A DNA stretch of 24,052 nt from NCBI RefSeq assembly GCF_009725235.1, contig NZ_WJFC01000205.1, positions 1-24,052 on the forward strand, read 5' to 3'. Source of the stretch: Scytonema sp. UIC 10036 (lineage in GTDB: Bacteria > Cyanobacteriota > Cyanobacteriia > Cyanobacteriales > Nostocaceae). This document shows, in pieces, positions 8,495 through 16,165 of the stretch (position 1 is the stretch's first letter; each line of letters opens with the position of its first letter). The notes beneath the pieces are model-generated. The model ran no database searches. It was given only the letters and a program-made list of their open reading frames with translations, and had not been told where the DNA came from. The position numbers and the translations under genes were made by a program.

Positions 8495-8798
8495 AAACTG
8501 GCAATCCAATGAGACTAAGTTGCTCGCCTCCTAAAACAGGAATGTTGAATTCCTGTCCATCTATACATACCTTTCCCTGATAAATATTAAACCGCGCTTC
8601 CCCCTGAGCTGTTCGCATCAATTGTTCACTATCGACCAATATCCAGCCCAGAGTTTCTGCTTCTTCATTATTCATAGCTAACCAGTCTGTAAAACCTGTA
8701 TCTAACATGGCATTAACTTCAATAGGCTCACCCTCAGTGTCAATTAAATCAATAATGAAAAACAGTTTGCCTTCATCATCAAACTCGCCTTGAATCAT
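8442..8798 (-). CDS. Small clan AA (retropepsin-like) aspartic protease-family protein
   Basis: The 118-residue product has the single catalytic-site motif of retropepsin-like proteins, MLDTGFTDWLAM at residues 31-42 with D33-T-G. The later hydrophobic-Gly element LSLIGLPVF (94-102) stands in for the usual LLGLP strand. Such proteins would act as dimers, each giving one Asp. Bacterial members are soluble and of unknown substrate. It is translationally coupled to the upstream 105-residue gene (ATGA at 8795-8798). The last 16 residues are read from the complement of the coiled-coil gene's 3' end and do not look like the family's normal C-terminus, so the tail may have been replaced at a junction near 8495-8505. 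An intact core with an altered end is my best reading. Confidence 0.68.
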   Translation of the reverse strand: MIQGEFDDEGKLFFIIDLIDTEGEPIEVNAMLDTGFTDWLAMNNEEAETLGWILVDSEQLMRTAQGEARFNIYQGKVCIDGQEFNIPVLGGEQLSLIGLPVFKFAVADCYHRCDLASN

Positions 8799-9112
8799 AT
8801 TGTACCGCAGACCCCGGTCTCATTTAGACGAAAGATAAAAGACCGTTTGTGTGGATATGTCTGACAACTGTGTAACAACAGATTGTCCCTATTTGGGGCA
8901 ATGATATAATCCCCAGTATCTGGTTCAATAGAAATAAACCAGTTGTAATGCTGTGACATCAACTCAGGGCTTAATTTCTCAAAAATCACATAACAACACT
9001 GATAAAACGCTTCAGATTCAGCTTGCCGTTTTAATTTTTCCTCCAGAGATAATTTGTGTCCTGGAAGGGTTCTTCTCTGCTGTAATTTTTTCTTAGAAGA
9101 TATTGCTGTCAT
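8795..9112 (-). CDS. Conserved cyanobacterial hypothetical protein paired with the aspartic protease
   Basis: The 105-residue product has a basic, proline/lysine-rich N-terminus (SSKKKLQQRRTLPGHKLSLE), a helix with ERQAESEAFYQ-like composition (KLKRQAESEAFYQCCYVIFE) and a compact beta-rich second half (NWFISIEPDTGDYII, then SFIFRLNETGVCGTI at the end). I recognise the FRxNETGxCG ending from cyanobacterial hypothetical proteins but know no function. It overlaps the protease gene by four bases (ATGA), so the two are translated as a unit. A small two-gene unit of this size could suggest a toxin-antitoxin-like or processing pair, but nothing in the sequence shows that. Its start region is AT-rich, and the 111 bases upstream (9113-9223) presumably hold the promoter. 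Confidence 0.7.
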   Translation of the reverse strand: MTAISSKKKLQQRRTLPGHKLSLEEKLKRQAESEAFYQCCYVIFEKLSPELMSQHYNWFISIEPDTGDYIIAPNRDNLLLHSCQTYPHKRSFIFRLNETGVCGTI

Positions 9113-9223
9113 TTGGTTTATCTATATTTTTACGTTCTGAAATCAAATTTATCAAAAAAAGTTTTACGGTGCTTGTAACAAACATTTGTCTTTCTTTAAG
9201 TTGAGCATGTAGCTCATTTAGAA

Positions 9224-10183
9224 TTATTGCAACTTTTGCACTTCCATTTCAGGTAATCCAGTAAGTTGGCTAACTTGTGTGATTGACATTCCTATCTCAA
9301 GTAAATTTCGCACTACCTGTAGCAATTGCTCTGCTGCTTGTTCTGCCCTTATGCGTTCTTGTTCTGCTCTGGTGCGTTCTTGTTCTGCTTGCTCCAAAGC
9401 TTGTTCTTTCTCCGCCCGTTCTTGTTCTGTATCCGTTGGTATCCAGTTGCCATCAGCATCATACCAGCGCAACCACAGGAGAGTAATTCCCCTAAACTCA
9501 CCATGCCACAAACCTAGCCCAATTTCTAGTTCGGCAATCCAAATCCGGGGATTCTCATGGTCGAGTGGCTGTTCTTGATATTGCCCACCCATCAATCTAA
9601 AGAATCGTACCCGATTTGTATAGCGACTGAATACAATGTAGTAAGGTACGTCTAGAAGTTTCTCGTACACTTCCCACTTAGAGGGTAGTGTAGTTTTCTT
9701 CACCAACCCATTTTGACTGTCTGAGGAATGTAACTTTCCACTCACTTCAGGTTGAACTGACAACAACATATCCGGTTCTGATTCAGCGTAGACACCAAGA
9801 TCTTCTTTTTCAGTACTGGGAGAGAGAAGTTCAACAACAACAAAAGGACTTTTTTGTTCTTGCCAAACCACGTAGCTTCTTCTTAAATCTTCCTCAGGGT
9901 GTAGGCGCGGTACACCCTGAGCCAAAAACCAGTCGGGGCGTTTGTGCCACTCGGTCTGCTCCACATCATAGTAAAGATTGAGATTTGTACCTGTAAAGAA
10001 TCGGTCTGTTATGTAGTTCTTGAGGCGCAAGCTACGACTCAAGAGTGCGGGTTGGAGGTGATGAAATTCGTCAGGCAAACCGGGTTCCTCCGGATCTTCA
10101 CTTTTGAGATCGCACATTGTTGGCAGAGTTTGCCAAGCAGGTAAGGGCGGATCTGTTTGTGAAGCGGGGAAGAGATTCATCAC
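9224..10183 (-). CDS. Uma2-family (DUF820) endonuclease-like protein with coiled-coil tail
   Basis: The 319-residue product contains the Uma2 core, a PD-(D/E)XK-fold family strongly expanded in cyanobacteria. The elements are RPDWFLAQGVPRL (about residues 81-93), then PFVVVELLSPSTEKEDLG, which carries the conserved Glu and SPST, then WEVYEKLLDVPYYIVFSRYT, and IGLGLWHGEFRG near the core's end. A charged helix of EQERAEKEQALEQ-type repeats (about 250-285) and a short C-terminal segment ISITQVSQLTGLP-like (MSITQVSQLTGLPEMEVQ) follow, as in many relatives. Function in vivo is unknown, and nuclease activity is inferred from the fold. GTG at 10183 and ATG at 10180 are alternative starts; ATG fits better by codon but has the GAGGT motif very close. 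The coding strand is C-rich in the coil, which makes long spurious ORFs on the opposite strand. Confidence 0.85.
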   Translation of the reverse strand: MMNLFPASQTDPPLPAWQTLPTMCDLKSEDPEEPGLPDEFHHLQPALLSRSLRLKNYITDRFFTGTNLNLYYDVEQTEWHKRPDWFLAQGVPRLHPEEDLRRSYVVWQEQKSPFVVVELLSPSTEKEDLGVYAESEPDMLLSVQPEVSGKLHSSDSQNGLVKKTTLPSKWEVYEKLLDVPYYIVFSRYTNRVRFFRLMGGQYQEQPLDHENPRIWIAELEIGLGLWHGEFRGITLLWLRWYDADGNWIPTDTEQERAEKEQALEQAEQERTRAEQERIRAEQAAEQLLQVVRNLLEIGMSITQVSQLTGLPEMEVQKLQ

Positions 10184-10391
10184 CTCGGTACGCGAATAGG
10201 CACTTGCTCTGCTTATATATTAATGAGTTGGACACCATAGCAAATTTAAGGTACAAGATTTAACTGTGCTGTTTGCACGCTAGATACGTGAGTGTCGGGA
10301 AACAGCCCAACGCACTGCCTTGCTTTTGGGTTTTAGCGTGAGACAAAAGATTCCCAATCATTCGACTATATAATTTTTTTGGGAGGGTAGT

Positions 10392-11009
10392 ATGGCTTTC
10401 AGTAATTATAAAACAATAAGTGAAGTTCTTATAGAATTTCGCATTACCTATGCAGAATCTAATTTTCTTGGAGAAATCGAGTTTAATATCTCTGACTATT
10501 TTCGAGAAGATTTACAAATAATGATGAGGGACGGTGTTGTTGATAATTCAGAATTTGCTATTTGTGAAAATCTAGTTTATCCAGTCCTTAAAGAAGTTTG
10601 GAAATGCTATCGCAGTCAGTTCATTCTTTGGAGTCATCATTCTTTAAATTATGACGAGAAACTTTCAGGTTTTCCAGAGTATATTTTAGCAAGAAAATCT
10701 CCTTTAGGAAAAGTAGTGTTTGATAAGCCATATTTCATTTTGGTGGAGGCAAAACAGGACAATTTTGAAGCCGCTTGGGCGCAATGTCTAGCAGAAATGA
10801 TTGCTGCCCAAAGACTTAATGGGGAAATGCAAATAGTTATCTATGGTATCGCTTCTAATGGCGATCGCTGGCAATTTGGCAAGCTAGAAGCAGATGTTTT
10901 TACTAGAAATATCACTTTTTACACAATTCAAGAGCTAGAGAAATTGTTTGCTGTTGTTAATTACATATTTCAACAGTGTGAAATGCAGCTAAACAATCTC
11001 AGTCTCTAG
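10392..11009 (+). CDS. PD-(D/E)XK nuclease-like protein
   Basis: The 205-residue product starts at ATG 10392, 5 bases after the ribosome site GGGAGGG (10381-10387); TATAAT at 10369-10374 may be the promoter -10 box. It has the order of motifs expected for a PD-(D/E)XK nuclease fold: a helix with Glu59, GFPEYILA (P95-E96, Glu where Asp is usual), the strand FILVEAK with E119 and K121, then a helix with Q131 and E135 (QCLAEMIAAQ). The rest, ITFYTIQELEKLFAVVNYIF, closes the domain. Such proteins occur widely in cyanobacteria as single genes, and their role is unknown; defence or DNA repair is possible. It converges on the CARF-only gene, and both stop codons share the palindrome CTAG at 11006-11009. 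Confidence 0.72.
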   Translation: MAFSNYKTISEVLIEFRITYAESNFLGEIEFNISDYFREDLQIMMRDGVVDNSEFAICENLVYPVLKEVWKCYRSQFILWSHHSLNYDEKLSGFPEYILARKSPLGKVVFDKPYFILVEAKQDNFEAAWAQCLAEMIAAQRLNGEMQIVIYGIASNGDRWQFGKLEADVFTRNITFYTIQELEKLFAVVNYIFQQCEMQLNNLSL

Positions 11010-11506
11010 CGACGAAAACTGGTGTCTATTCTTTGCGTAACTTCTCCCCGTTCTACCTTCACCAAGTTATCTCTTGCAGCAATGGTAAGGTACAGTGAAA
11101 TTTCACAATCAACAGCTGCCATGACCATCGCCGCCGATAAAGTTTTAGTTCCACCCGTGTAATCAGCCATAATCTCATGACTGGTTTCTTGCTGCAAATT
11201 GAGGATGCGATCGCGAATTTTGGAATAGCATTCGCCTAAGTCGTCTGGATTTTGCACGAGAATTAAATCCCGTTCTGGTTGAAAGCGATCGCCTAACCCC
11301 ACCTGTGTGGGAATATTGGGTAGTCTTTCGATAACTTCTGCACCCCGACGCACCTCGCAGGGAGTTCCCTCACCTATGACTTGTGACTTGCTACCCTTTT
11401 CGCCATCCGAGGCGATGAATATTACTCGATCGGGTTGTAAACTGTGGATAGCGGTGATGATGGGTTGGAAGGAACCACCGATGGTGACAAAAAGGATTTT
11501 TGGCAT
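11006..11506 (-). CDS. CARF-domain-only protein (Cas02710-like), candidate cyclic-oligoadenylate sensor or ring nuclease
   Basis: The 166 residues form one Rossmann-like CARF domain. The N-terminal strand and loop read KILFVTIGGSFQPIITAI (T8, G10-G11-S12 in the ligand-binding position). A typical strand follows (DRVIFIASDGEKGS), and the family signature ADYTGGTKTLSAAMVMAA lies at residues 114-131. These are hallmarks of the TIGR02710 (Cas02710) CARF family of type III CRISPR loci. Family members known to me usually carry a C-terminal HEPN RNase domain and are twice as long. Here the protein ends just after the CARF core with TAG in the CTAG shared with the convergent gene. It could be a truncated effector, or a genuine CARF-only protein like ring nucleases of the Crn1 type, which degrade cyclic oligoadenylate. 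It lies 6 bases after csx1 in the same operon. Confidence 0.78.
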   Translation of the reverse strand: MPKILFVTIGGSFQPIITAIHSLQPDRVIFIASDGEKGSKSQVIGEGTPCEVRRGAEVIERLPNIPTQVGLGDRFQPERDLILVQNPDDLGECYSKIRDRILNLQQETSHEIMADYTGGTKTLSAAMVMAAVDCEISLYLTIAARDNLVKVERGEVTQRIDTSFRR

Positions 11507-11512
11507 GAGTTT

Positions 11513-12766
11513 CTATTCATTTGGTAATAATTGGTTTCCTAATTGTAAAAGTCTAGGATATAAAGACTCTACTTTTTGTTTAAGATTATTTGCTGTTTGA
11601 GCTTGAGTTTTCATACCTACATGAGCTATATCATTTCTTATTTCAGTTATCGCACTCCAAAGCTTCGCAAGTTCATTAGCTTCCGGCAAAGATTCAAACA
11701 TTTCATCACAACGCCCAGGTGTAATTTCTCTTGGATTTTTTTTTAGCTTTTCTGATGCATTATTTAATGCTATTTCTACATATTTCCGACCTTGTGAATG
11801 ATTTAATATATCTTCATTAAATTTGAAAGCTAAGACAGATACTATCCATTCGCGTGCTAAAGTAACTGACTGAACAATTTGTTGTCGTTCGAGATACCAC
11901 TCGATCATTTTTAATTGTCGGTGCATATTCTGAGGTATCTGTGACTGTTCGCTTGGTTTAAGAAGTGCGAACTGTCCGTATTCTTTTACTATTTTTTCAG
12001 TCAAAAGATTAAAAGGCTGTGCTTTTTGAGCAAAACTAGGAGTAGCTTTTGCTAAATTTTCTTCTAATTTTGTCGCCAATGTCATTGTTTCTAAAGGTCT
12101 TGTAATAGCCAATGCGATAGATATTGCTTCTATAGTCTCTGCTGCTAGCTTCAAATTAGCTTTTAGTTTTCTAGCTTCTAAATTATGACTGAGTTCTTCA
12201 TTGCTTGGTATTTTTGCTTTCAGTAAATTAGCTACTAACTGCCCATCTCCTGTTTCTACAAATCTATTTGTAGCAGTTAGCCAATCTAACAATTCAAGAG
12301 CAGGAGTTAAATCAACTATAGGTGTTTGTAGCTGATTACGCTCAAACGCTGCATAATAAATGCTTTTTACAGTTACAGCTTTTGCTTTTTGTAAAAATGC
12401 TGTTGCTAGAAAAGCTAAAAATGGAATTGAGCGAAAAGCATGAGTGATATCAAATATAATTTCTGATTCTGATTCTACAGAATTTACAACTGCATCAAAT
12501 AACTGCCAAAAATCTTCTTCGCCTTGTCCTGAATTTATTTGAACAGATTCAACAGATATATTATTTAATTGGATAAGATTTGTTTGTAACTTCTTCCAGT
12601 TTTCATGTTGTTCTGCTTGTGGAGTAAGAAATATGGTGACTTTTTGTATACTATTAAACTTTAATAATGCTTCTACAACATAAGGTGATTTTAGTAACGA
12701 TTGATTTTTCCAAGTAAATTCTGTTGTCTCTAAATTAAAAACTCCTAAAAATGTTAACAGTTGCAT
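11513..12766 (-). CDS. csx1: Csx1-type CARF-HEPN ribonuclease of the type III CRISPR system
   Basis: The 417-residue product starts MQLLTFLGVF, the first strand of a CARF domain. Residues 104-118 read IFDITHAFRSIPFLA, the most characteristic motif of Csx1/TM1812-type proteins. The C-terminal half is helical and ends in a HEPN domain whose catalytic motif is RNDIAH (R377, H382; an R-x4-H site). In known systems the CARF domain binds cyclic oligoadenylate made by Cas10 and the HEPN dimer then cuts RNA non-specifically, leading to dormancy or death of infected cells. The gene appears complete, with no internal stop or shift. It follows cas6 by 6 bases and precedes the CARF-only gene by 6 bases, so these three form a tight operon on the minus strand. 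The partner Cas10 is broken, which leaves this effector apparently orphaned. Confidence 0.88.
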   Translation of the reverse strand: MQLLTFLGVFNLETTEFTWKNQSLLKSPYVVEALLKFNSIQKVTIFLTPQAEQHENWKKLQTNLIQLNNISVESVQINSGQGEEDFWQLFDAVVNSVESESEIIFDITHAFRSIPFLAFLATAFLQKAKAVTVKSIYYAAFERNQLQTPIVDLTPALELLDWLTATNRFVETGDGQLVANLLKAKIPSNEELSHNLEARKLKANLKLAAETIEAISIALAITRPLETMTLATKLEENLAKATPSFAQKAQPFNLLTEKIVKEYGQFALLKPSEQSQIPQNMHRQLKMIEWYLERQQIVQSVTLAREWIVSVLAFKFNEDILNHSQGRKYVEIALNNASEKLKKNPREITPGRCDEMFESLPEANELAKLWSAITEIRNDIAHVGMKTQAQTANNLKQKVESLYPRLLQLGNQLLPNE

Positions 12767-12772
12767 TTAAAT

Positions 12773-13540
12773 TTACCTCTCTTTCATTAAATTTGTTTGT
12801 CCCATCCCCAAGCGTGTCTTAATTCCTGTTCCTGCAAACTGAGCATATTGCACTAACAAATCCGCTACATTTGCTAGTAAAGAATCTGCACGGTTAAAAA
12901 TTTGCAGCGTTACATCACCCACAAATCCATTTACGTATCCCTTTTGTAGTTGCCATTTACGTGTTTGAATTTTGTGATGTTTGAGAAGAACTGCATTACT
13001 TAAATAAGCAATTAATTCATCGCCACCTAAATAAACAGGTGCAAAGTTATTCCAACGTTCCAACCAGCTTCGGAACATTAATGTTGGTATAGGTAGAGGT
13101 AACGCGCTCCCACCTTGGGCAAAAGCGGTGGGTGTTGTAAACTGCAAATCAAAACGTCGAATTGCCTCTGGTTCGTTGGCTACTAAATTGGTATAAAGTT
13201 CTTCGTAGCTAGCAATTTTATCTTCGCGATTAATAATATTAAACTTAGCACCTAGAAATTCTAGTGATTCTCCTAAATTAAGTAAGGATATGGCTTTGGC
13301 TGTATGTTCTTGTAAACCACACAGTGATAATTGATAAAATTCTTCCGGTTGAAACGTGAAAAAATCTTGTGAAGGAATGTATAAACCACAAATGGTAGAA
13401 AAAGATGTAGATGGAATTTTCTCTAATCCTACTTCTATGTTTAATTTGTTATGTAATAGTTTTACCAGTTCTAAATGATAGGAACGAGGTAATACTGTGA
13501 TATCGAATACTATTAATGTCCAAGTTGAGCGAATTAGCAT
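12773..13540 (-). CDS. cas6: CRISPR pre-crRNA endoribonuclease Cas6
   Basis: The 255-residue protein has the two ferredoxin-like (RAMP) halves of Cas6. The first begins STWTLIVFDITVLPRSYHLE and includes HPEE-like QPEEFYQLSLCGLQ. The second has LQFTTPTAFAQGG, LPIPTLMFRSWLERWN and the C-terminal glycine-rich loop GTGIKTRLGMGQ (237-248), the family signature that grips the repeat RNA. Cas6 cuts CRISPR transcripts within the repeat to give crRNAs for type I and III complexes. ATG at 13540 has no clear ribosome site. Downstream it is tightly linked to csx1 (6 bases), and upstream a 61-base gap separates it from the DUF4435 gene. No repeats are visible in the window, so any array it serves must be elsewhere, and it may act for another CRISPR system in the genome. 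Confidence 0.88.
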   Translation of the reverse strand: MLIRSTWTLIVFDITVLPRSYHLELVKLLHNKLNIEVGLEKIPSTSFSTICGLYIPSQDFFTFQPEEFYQLSLCGLQEHTAKAISLLNLGESLEFLGAKFNIINREDKIASYEELYTNLVANEPEAIRRFDLQFTTPTAFAQGGSALPLPIPTLMFRSWLERWNNFAPVYLGGDELIAYLSNAVLLKHHKIQTRKWQLQKGYVNGFVGDVTLQIFNRADSLLANVADLLVQYAQFAGTGIKTRLGMGQTNLMKER

Positions 13541-13601
13541 TATTTAAAATGATAATTAAATTTTGATAAATAACTTAACCAGAATATCTTAACTTTATCG
13601 C

Positions 13602-14573
13602 TCAGTCAGATAAAGTAATATCTAATAATTTTAGAACTTCTATCGGATAATCACACTGATTTACCACAGCCTTTCTTGCCCACCAACTAGCACAAGTATG
13701 TGTTCTATTTTCTTCTTTAATGCGTTGCACTACAGCAACTTCGGATTCAGGGTTGCCGCGCTTATTGCGACAACAAATATCATAGACACAACGACTATAA
13801 ACTGCCCATATCACAGCAATTCCTATATGTCCATGACATAACCATCGAACAACTTTAAAATCAGCTTGTTCAATAATTTGATGCCAGTATTGATATCTGG
13901 TGATTATCTTTTTTGCTTCTTCTTGACAGAAGTTTTGGTCAGTTATAAAATTTTCTTCCCAAGAATTAAACAAAATTTGAACATTGTTGGACGCAACAAG
14001 AATATTTAACATTTGCCAACTAACACTGCATTTAATTCGTTTTAATATACCTAATTCATGACCTACTAAACTTACAGAACAAGCTAGACGAATTGTTGAA
14101 TCTATAAGTTGTTTAAACAAATACAAAGCGTCATCAAACCATTCAGCAGCTGAAAGGTCTCGCAAAGGGTCTCGAAGAATCGAAAAATCAAAAAAATAAT
14201 TTTCCATTGAATGTCCTCTTGACCATACAAGTTGACCTTGAACTTTATGTAAATTGAGATTGTCTTGAATAGTATCACTAATATCAAAGTCTCTAAATTC
14301 GCGGTCAACAAAACCAACTAACTTATGATTATAGGGTTCATTTGTAAGGCTTTGACATATTGCTTCAACTTTTTGACGATTTCCTATTGCATTATCGAAA
14401 TTAATCAAATCTTCAGCGCTATCTATATCAATCTTATTTTTTTGACTATATAATTCATCTAAAAGTAATTTAAAAAGAATTTTATCCTCTTTACCCTCAA
14501 CTAATAAACGCTTTTTGTTGCTCATTCTTATTAAATTTCTATAATCACTTGGTTTATAAGTAAAATTACTCAT
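13602..14573 (-). CDS. DUF4435 / TOPRIM-like protein, AriB-like half of a PARIS-type pair
   Basis: From ATG at 14573 the product is 323 residues. It starts MSNFTYKPSDYRNLIRMS and shows the DUF4435 motifs in order: LLVEGKEDK with Glu26 (TOPRIM-type acidic residue), LVGFVDREFRDFD with D90 and E92, and RGHSMENYFFD (119-129), where DUF4435 proteins normally have a GHS-x-ENY element. AriB, the TOPRIM effector of PARIS, is a DUF4435 protein paired with an ABC-type ATPase (AriA), and in PARIS it is released to cleave RNA (tRNA) when a phage trigger is sensed. I chose 14573 (or 14576) because GAGGAG lies 4-7 bases upstream; the longer TTG start at 14588 would place that site inside the gene. It lies downstream of the ATPase remnant by about 35 bases, inside the former csm operon. 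The frame is intact. OLD-like nucleases are the alternative relatives. Confidence 0.72.
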   Translation of the reverse strand: MSNFTYKPSDYRNLIRMSNKKRLLVEGKEDKILFKLLLDELYSQKNKIDIDSAEDLINFDNAIGNRQKVEAICQSLTNEPYNHKLVGFVDREFRDFDISDTIQDNLNLHKVQGQLVWSRGHSMENYFFDFSILRDPLRDLSAAEWFDDALYLFKQLIDSTIRLACSVSLVGHELGILKRIKCSVSWQMLNILVASNNVQILFNSWEENFITDQNFCQEEAKKIITRYQYWHQIIEQADFKVVRWLCHGHIGIAVIWAVYSRCVYDICCRNKRGNPESEVAVVQRIKEENRTHTCASWWARKAVVNQCDYPIEVLKLLDITLSD

Positions 14574-14610
14574 CATCAATCTCCTCAATCTTCATCTGTT
14601 ATATTAATAT

Positions 14611-15290
14611 CTAAATTTCTAATTCATTTTCCGTACTATTATCTTCAAGATATTCAAAAATTTTTTCTATATCACTATCTTTATACCAATTATTTTTATT
14701 AGTAGGTTTTAAGTTTAATTCTTGTAAACAATCCTCATAATCTGCTCCTACTGTTGGAGAATGTGTACAAGCTATAATTTGATGATTGGGCAATTGTTCA
14801 GACATTTTTTGAAGTAGCTCTCTTTGCCAGTCAATATGAAGTGATATTTCTGGTTCGTCAATCAAAACTAACTGTTGTTTACTCATATTAGTAGCTGCGT
14901 ATATCAGAGTAATAATTTGTCTTTCTCCAGATGACAAAGCACTTAAACCATTATACAAAGAATCATCTTCAAACCGAATTTGAATTAATGAATTGATAGA
15001 GTTTAAATTTTCTGCATAAATAATTTGTTTACCTTGTAAAAAATAATTAACCGCTGATAAATAAGATTTAATTCCTGAGAATGACTTTTCTAAAGTATTA
15101 AAAATTTGCTTAAGAGAATCTCGATAGACAGACAAAACAGCGACAACTTGTCTGGAATCGGTATCATAAGATTTAATACCATTTATTATAGTGCGAAGTT
15201 GTGAATCAACTCCTGTAGGAGACATCGATTCTTCTTTAAGCGGATAATCTTGAATGTTTTTAGAAAGTATTTTAGTAATTGCGATACGTC
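14611..15290 (-). pseudogene. 3' part of an ABC-type ATPase gene (AriA-like), Walker A end missing
   Basis: The frame encodes about 225 residues carrying only the C-terminal half of an SMC/ABC-type ATPase. These are a helical stretch, then the signature LSALSSGERQ, Walker B LVLIDEPEISLHIDWQ with the D-loop, and the switch-histidine segment IIACTHSPTVG. The N-terminal P-loop (Walker A) and first part of the domain are absent. The apparent TTG start at 15300 lies inside the csm4 reading frame and has no ribosome site, so the ORF simply begins where csm4 sequence stops. Next to a DUF4435 gene, an ATPase of this kind is what PARIS AriA looks like (normally some 400-500 residues). Without the P-loop it cannot bind ATP normally. 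I read it as the surviving end of a gene cut by the same deletion that removed csm5. Confidence 0.75.
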
Positions 15291-16118
15291 GTCTTCCCAA
15301 AATAAGCTTATAAGGTAGTGACTAGTCAATGTGTCTGGATGTTCAACTACCGATTGCCAATCTGAAGGTATATCGTTCCATTCAACTTTAAATCGACCAG
15401 CACCACTTGAACGTTCTCCTCCCAATCCCTCTTCACCTAGGAGTTTTAATGCATCCTCTAAGCGTGTTGCTAGTTCTACATCATCTTGATGAAAGTGTAG
15501 TAAAAAATATAATCCTGATAAACTTTGGATACTGTTGCCATTTTGATTCCATTCAAAGTAGACAAAAGCAGTATGATAGAGGTTTGTTGCTCGTGTATTC
15601 CGGTCTACCGCAATTTTGGGAACTTTCTCAATTTTAAAAGCTTGTTTGTAATCAAAAGTACCTTCAGCATCAAGATTACCTCCCTTAGCTCCATTCGTTC
15701 TAGCTATGAGTTCCTGCCGATCTGCTGATGTAAATCCCTCGCCTTGATACCATCTTTGCCAAACTTTAAGTGGTAAGTAATTCAGTTTTTTGTAAGTCTT
15801 GAAAAATTCTAAATCATTGTCTTGAGGGTAATTGACAGGAAACTTGAGCGGACGTGGGAGATAATAAATTGTACCTTTGTCAGTTTCGCGGTAAATAAAA
15901 GTTGAACTTATTCGTATTGCTGGAAGCGCATCGTCATGAAATCTGTTAAATAAAGCATCAATTTCATTCGGATATAATCGGGCAAAACTACTCATCCAAG
16001 CACTAAACAATGTATCAGAATGTACTCTTTCAGTGGTTGATTCCATCCCGATACCTAATTCCCCAAAATGTGCGGGACAACGCTCAAATTTAAGTTTAAT
16101 CAGTTTCCAAGTTGCCAT
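15186..16118 (-). pseudogene. csm4: csm4 truncated at its 3' end
   Basis: The first 275 or so residues are a good Csm4, the Cas5-group RAMP that caps the type III-A complex at the crRNA 5' handle. It begins MATWKLIKLKFERCPAHFGE, continues with RVHSDTLFSAWMSSFARLYP and KGTIYYLPRPLKFP, and has the glycine-rich loop LGGERSSGAGRF at 231-242. Then comes TLTSHYLISLFWED. In Csm4 relatives this is normally followed by a segment with GGWI and a conserved final RAMP strand. Here, from about residue 276 (near 15290), the sequence becomes a lysine/leucine-rich tail (KYFLKTFKIIRLKK) that is simply the ATPase gene read in another frame. The protein therefore lacks its conserved C-terminus. Gap to csm3 upstream is 46 bases. 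The start and operon position are normal. Confidence 0.85.
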
Positions 16119-16165
16119 ACTCTTACTGTCTGTGTGTCTGTCAGTTTTCGTTGAGCGTATTTAGA

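Noticed and set aside
9279..9578. Plus-strand ORFs of 60-100 codons rich in Ser/Cys or Leu
   Set aside because: They are antisense to the EQERAE coiled-coil tail of the Uma2 gene, and their odd composition is the complement of those repeats.
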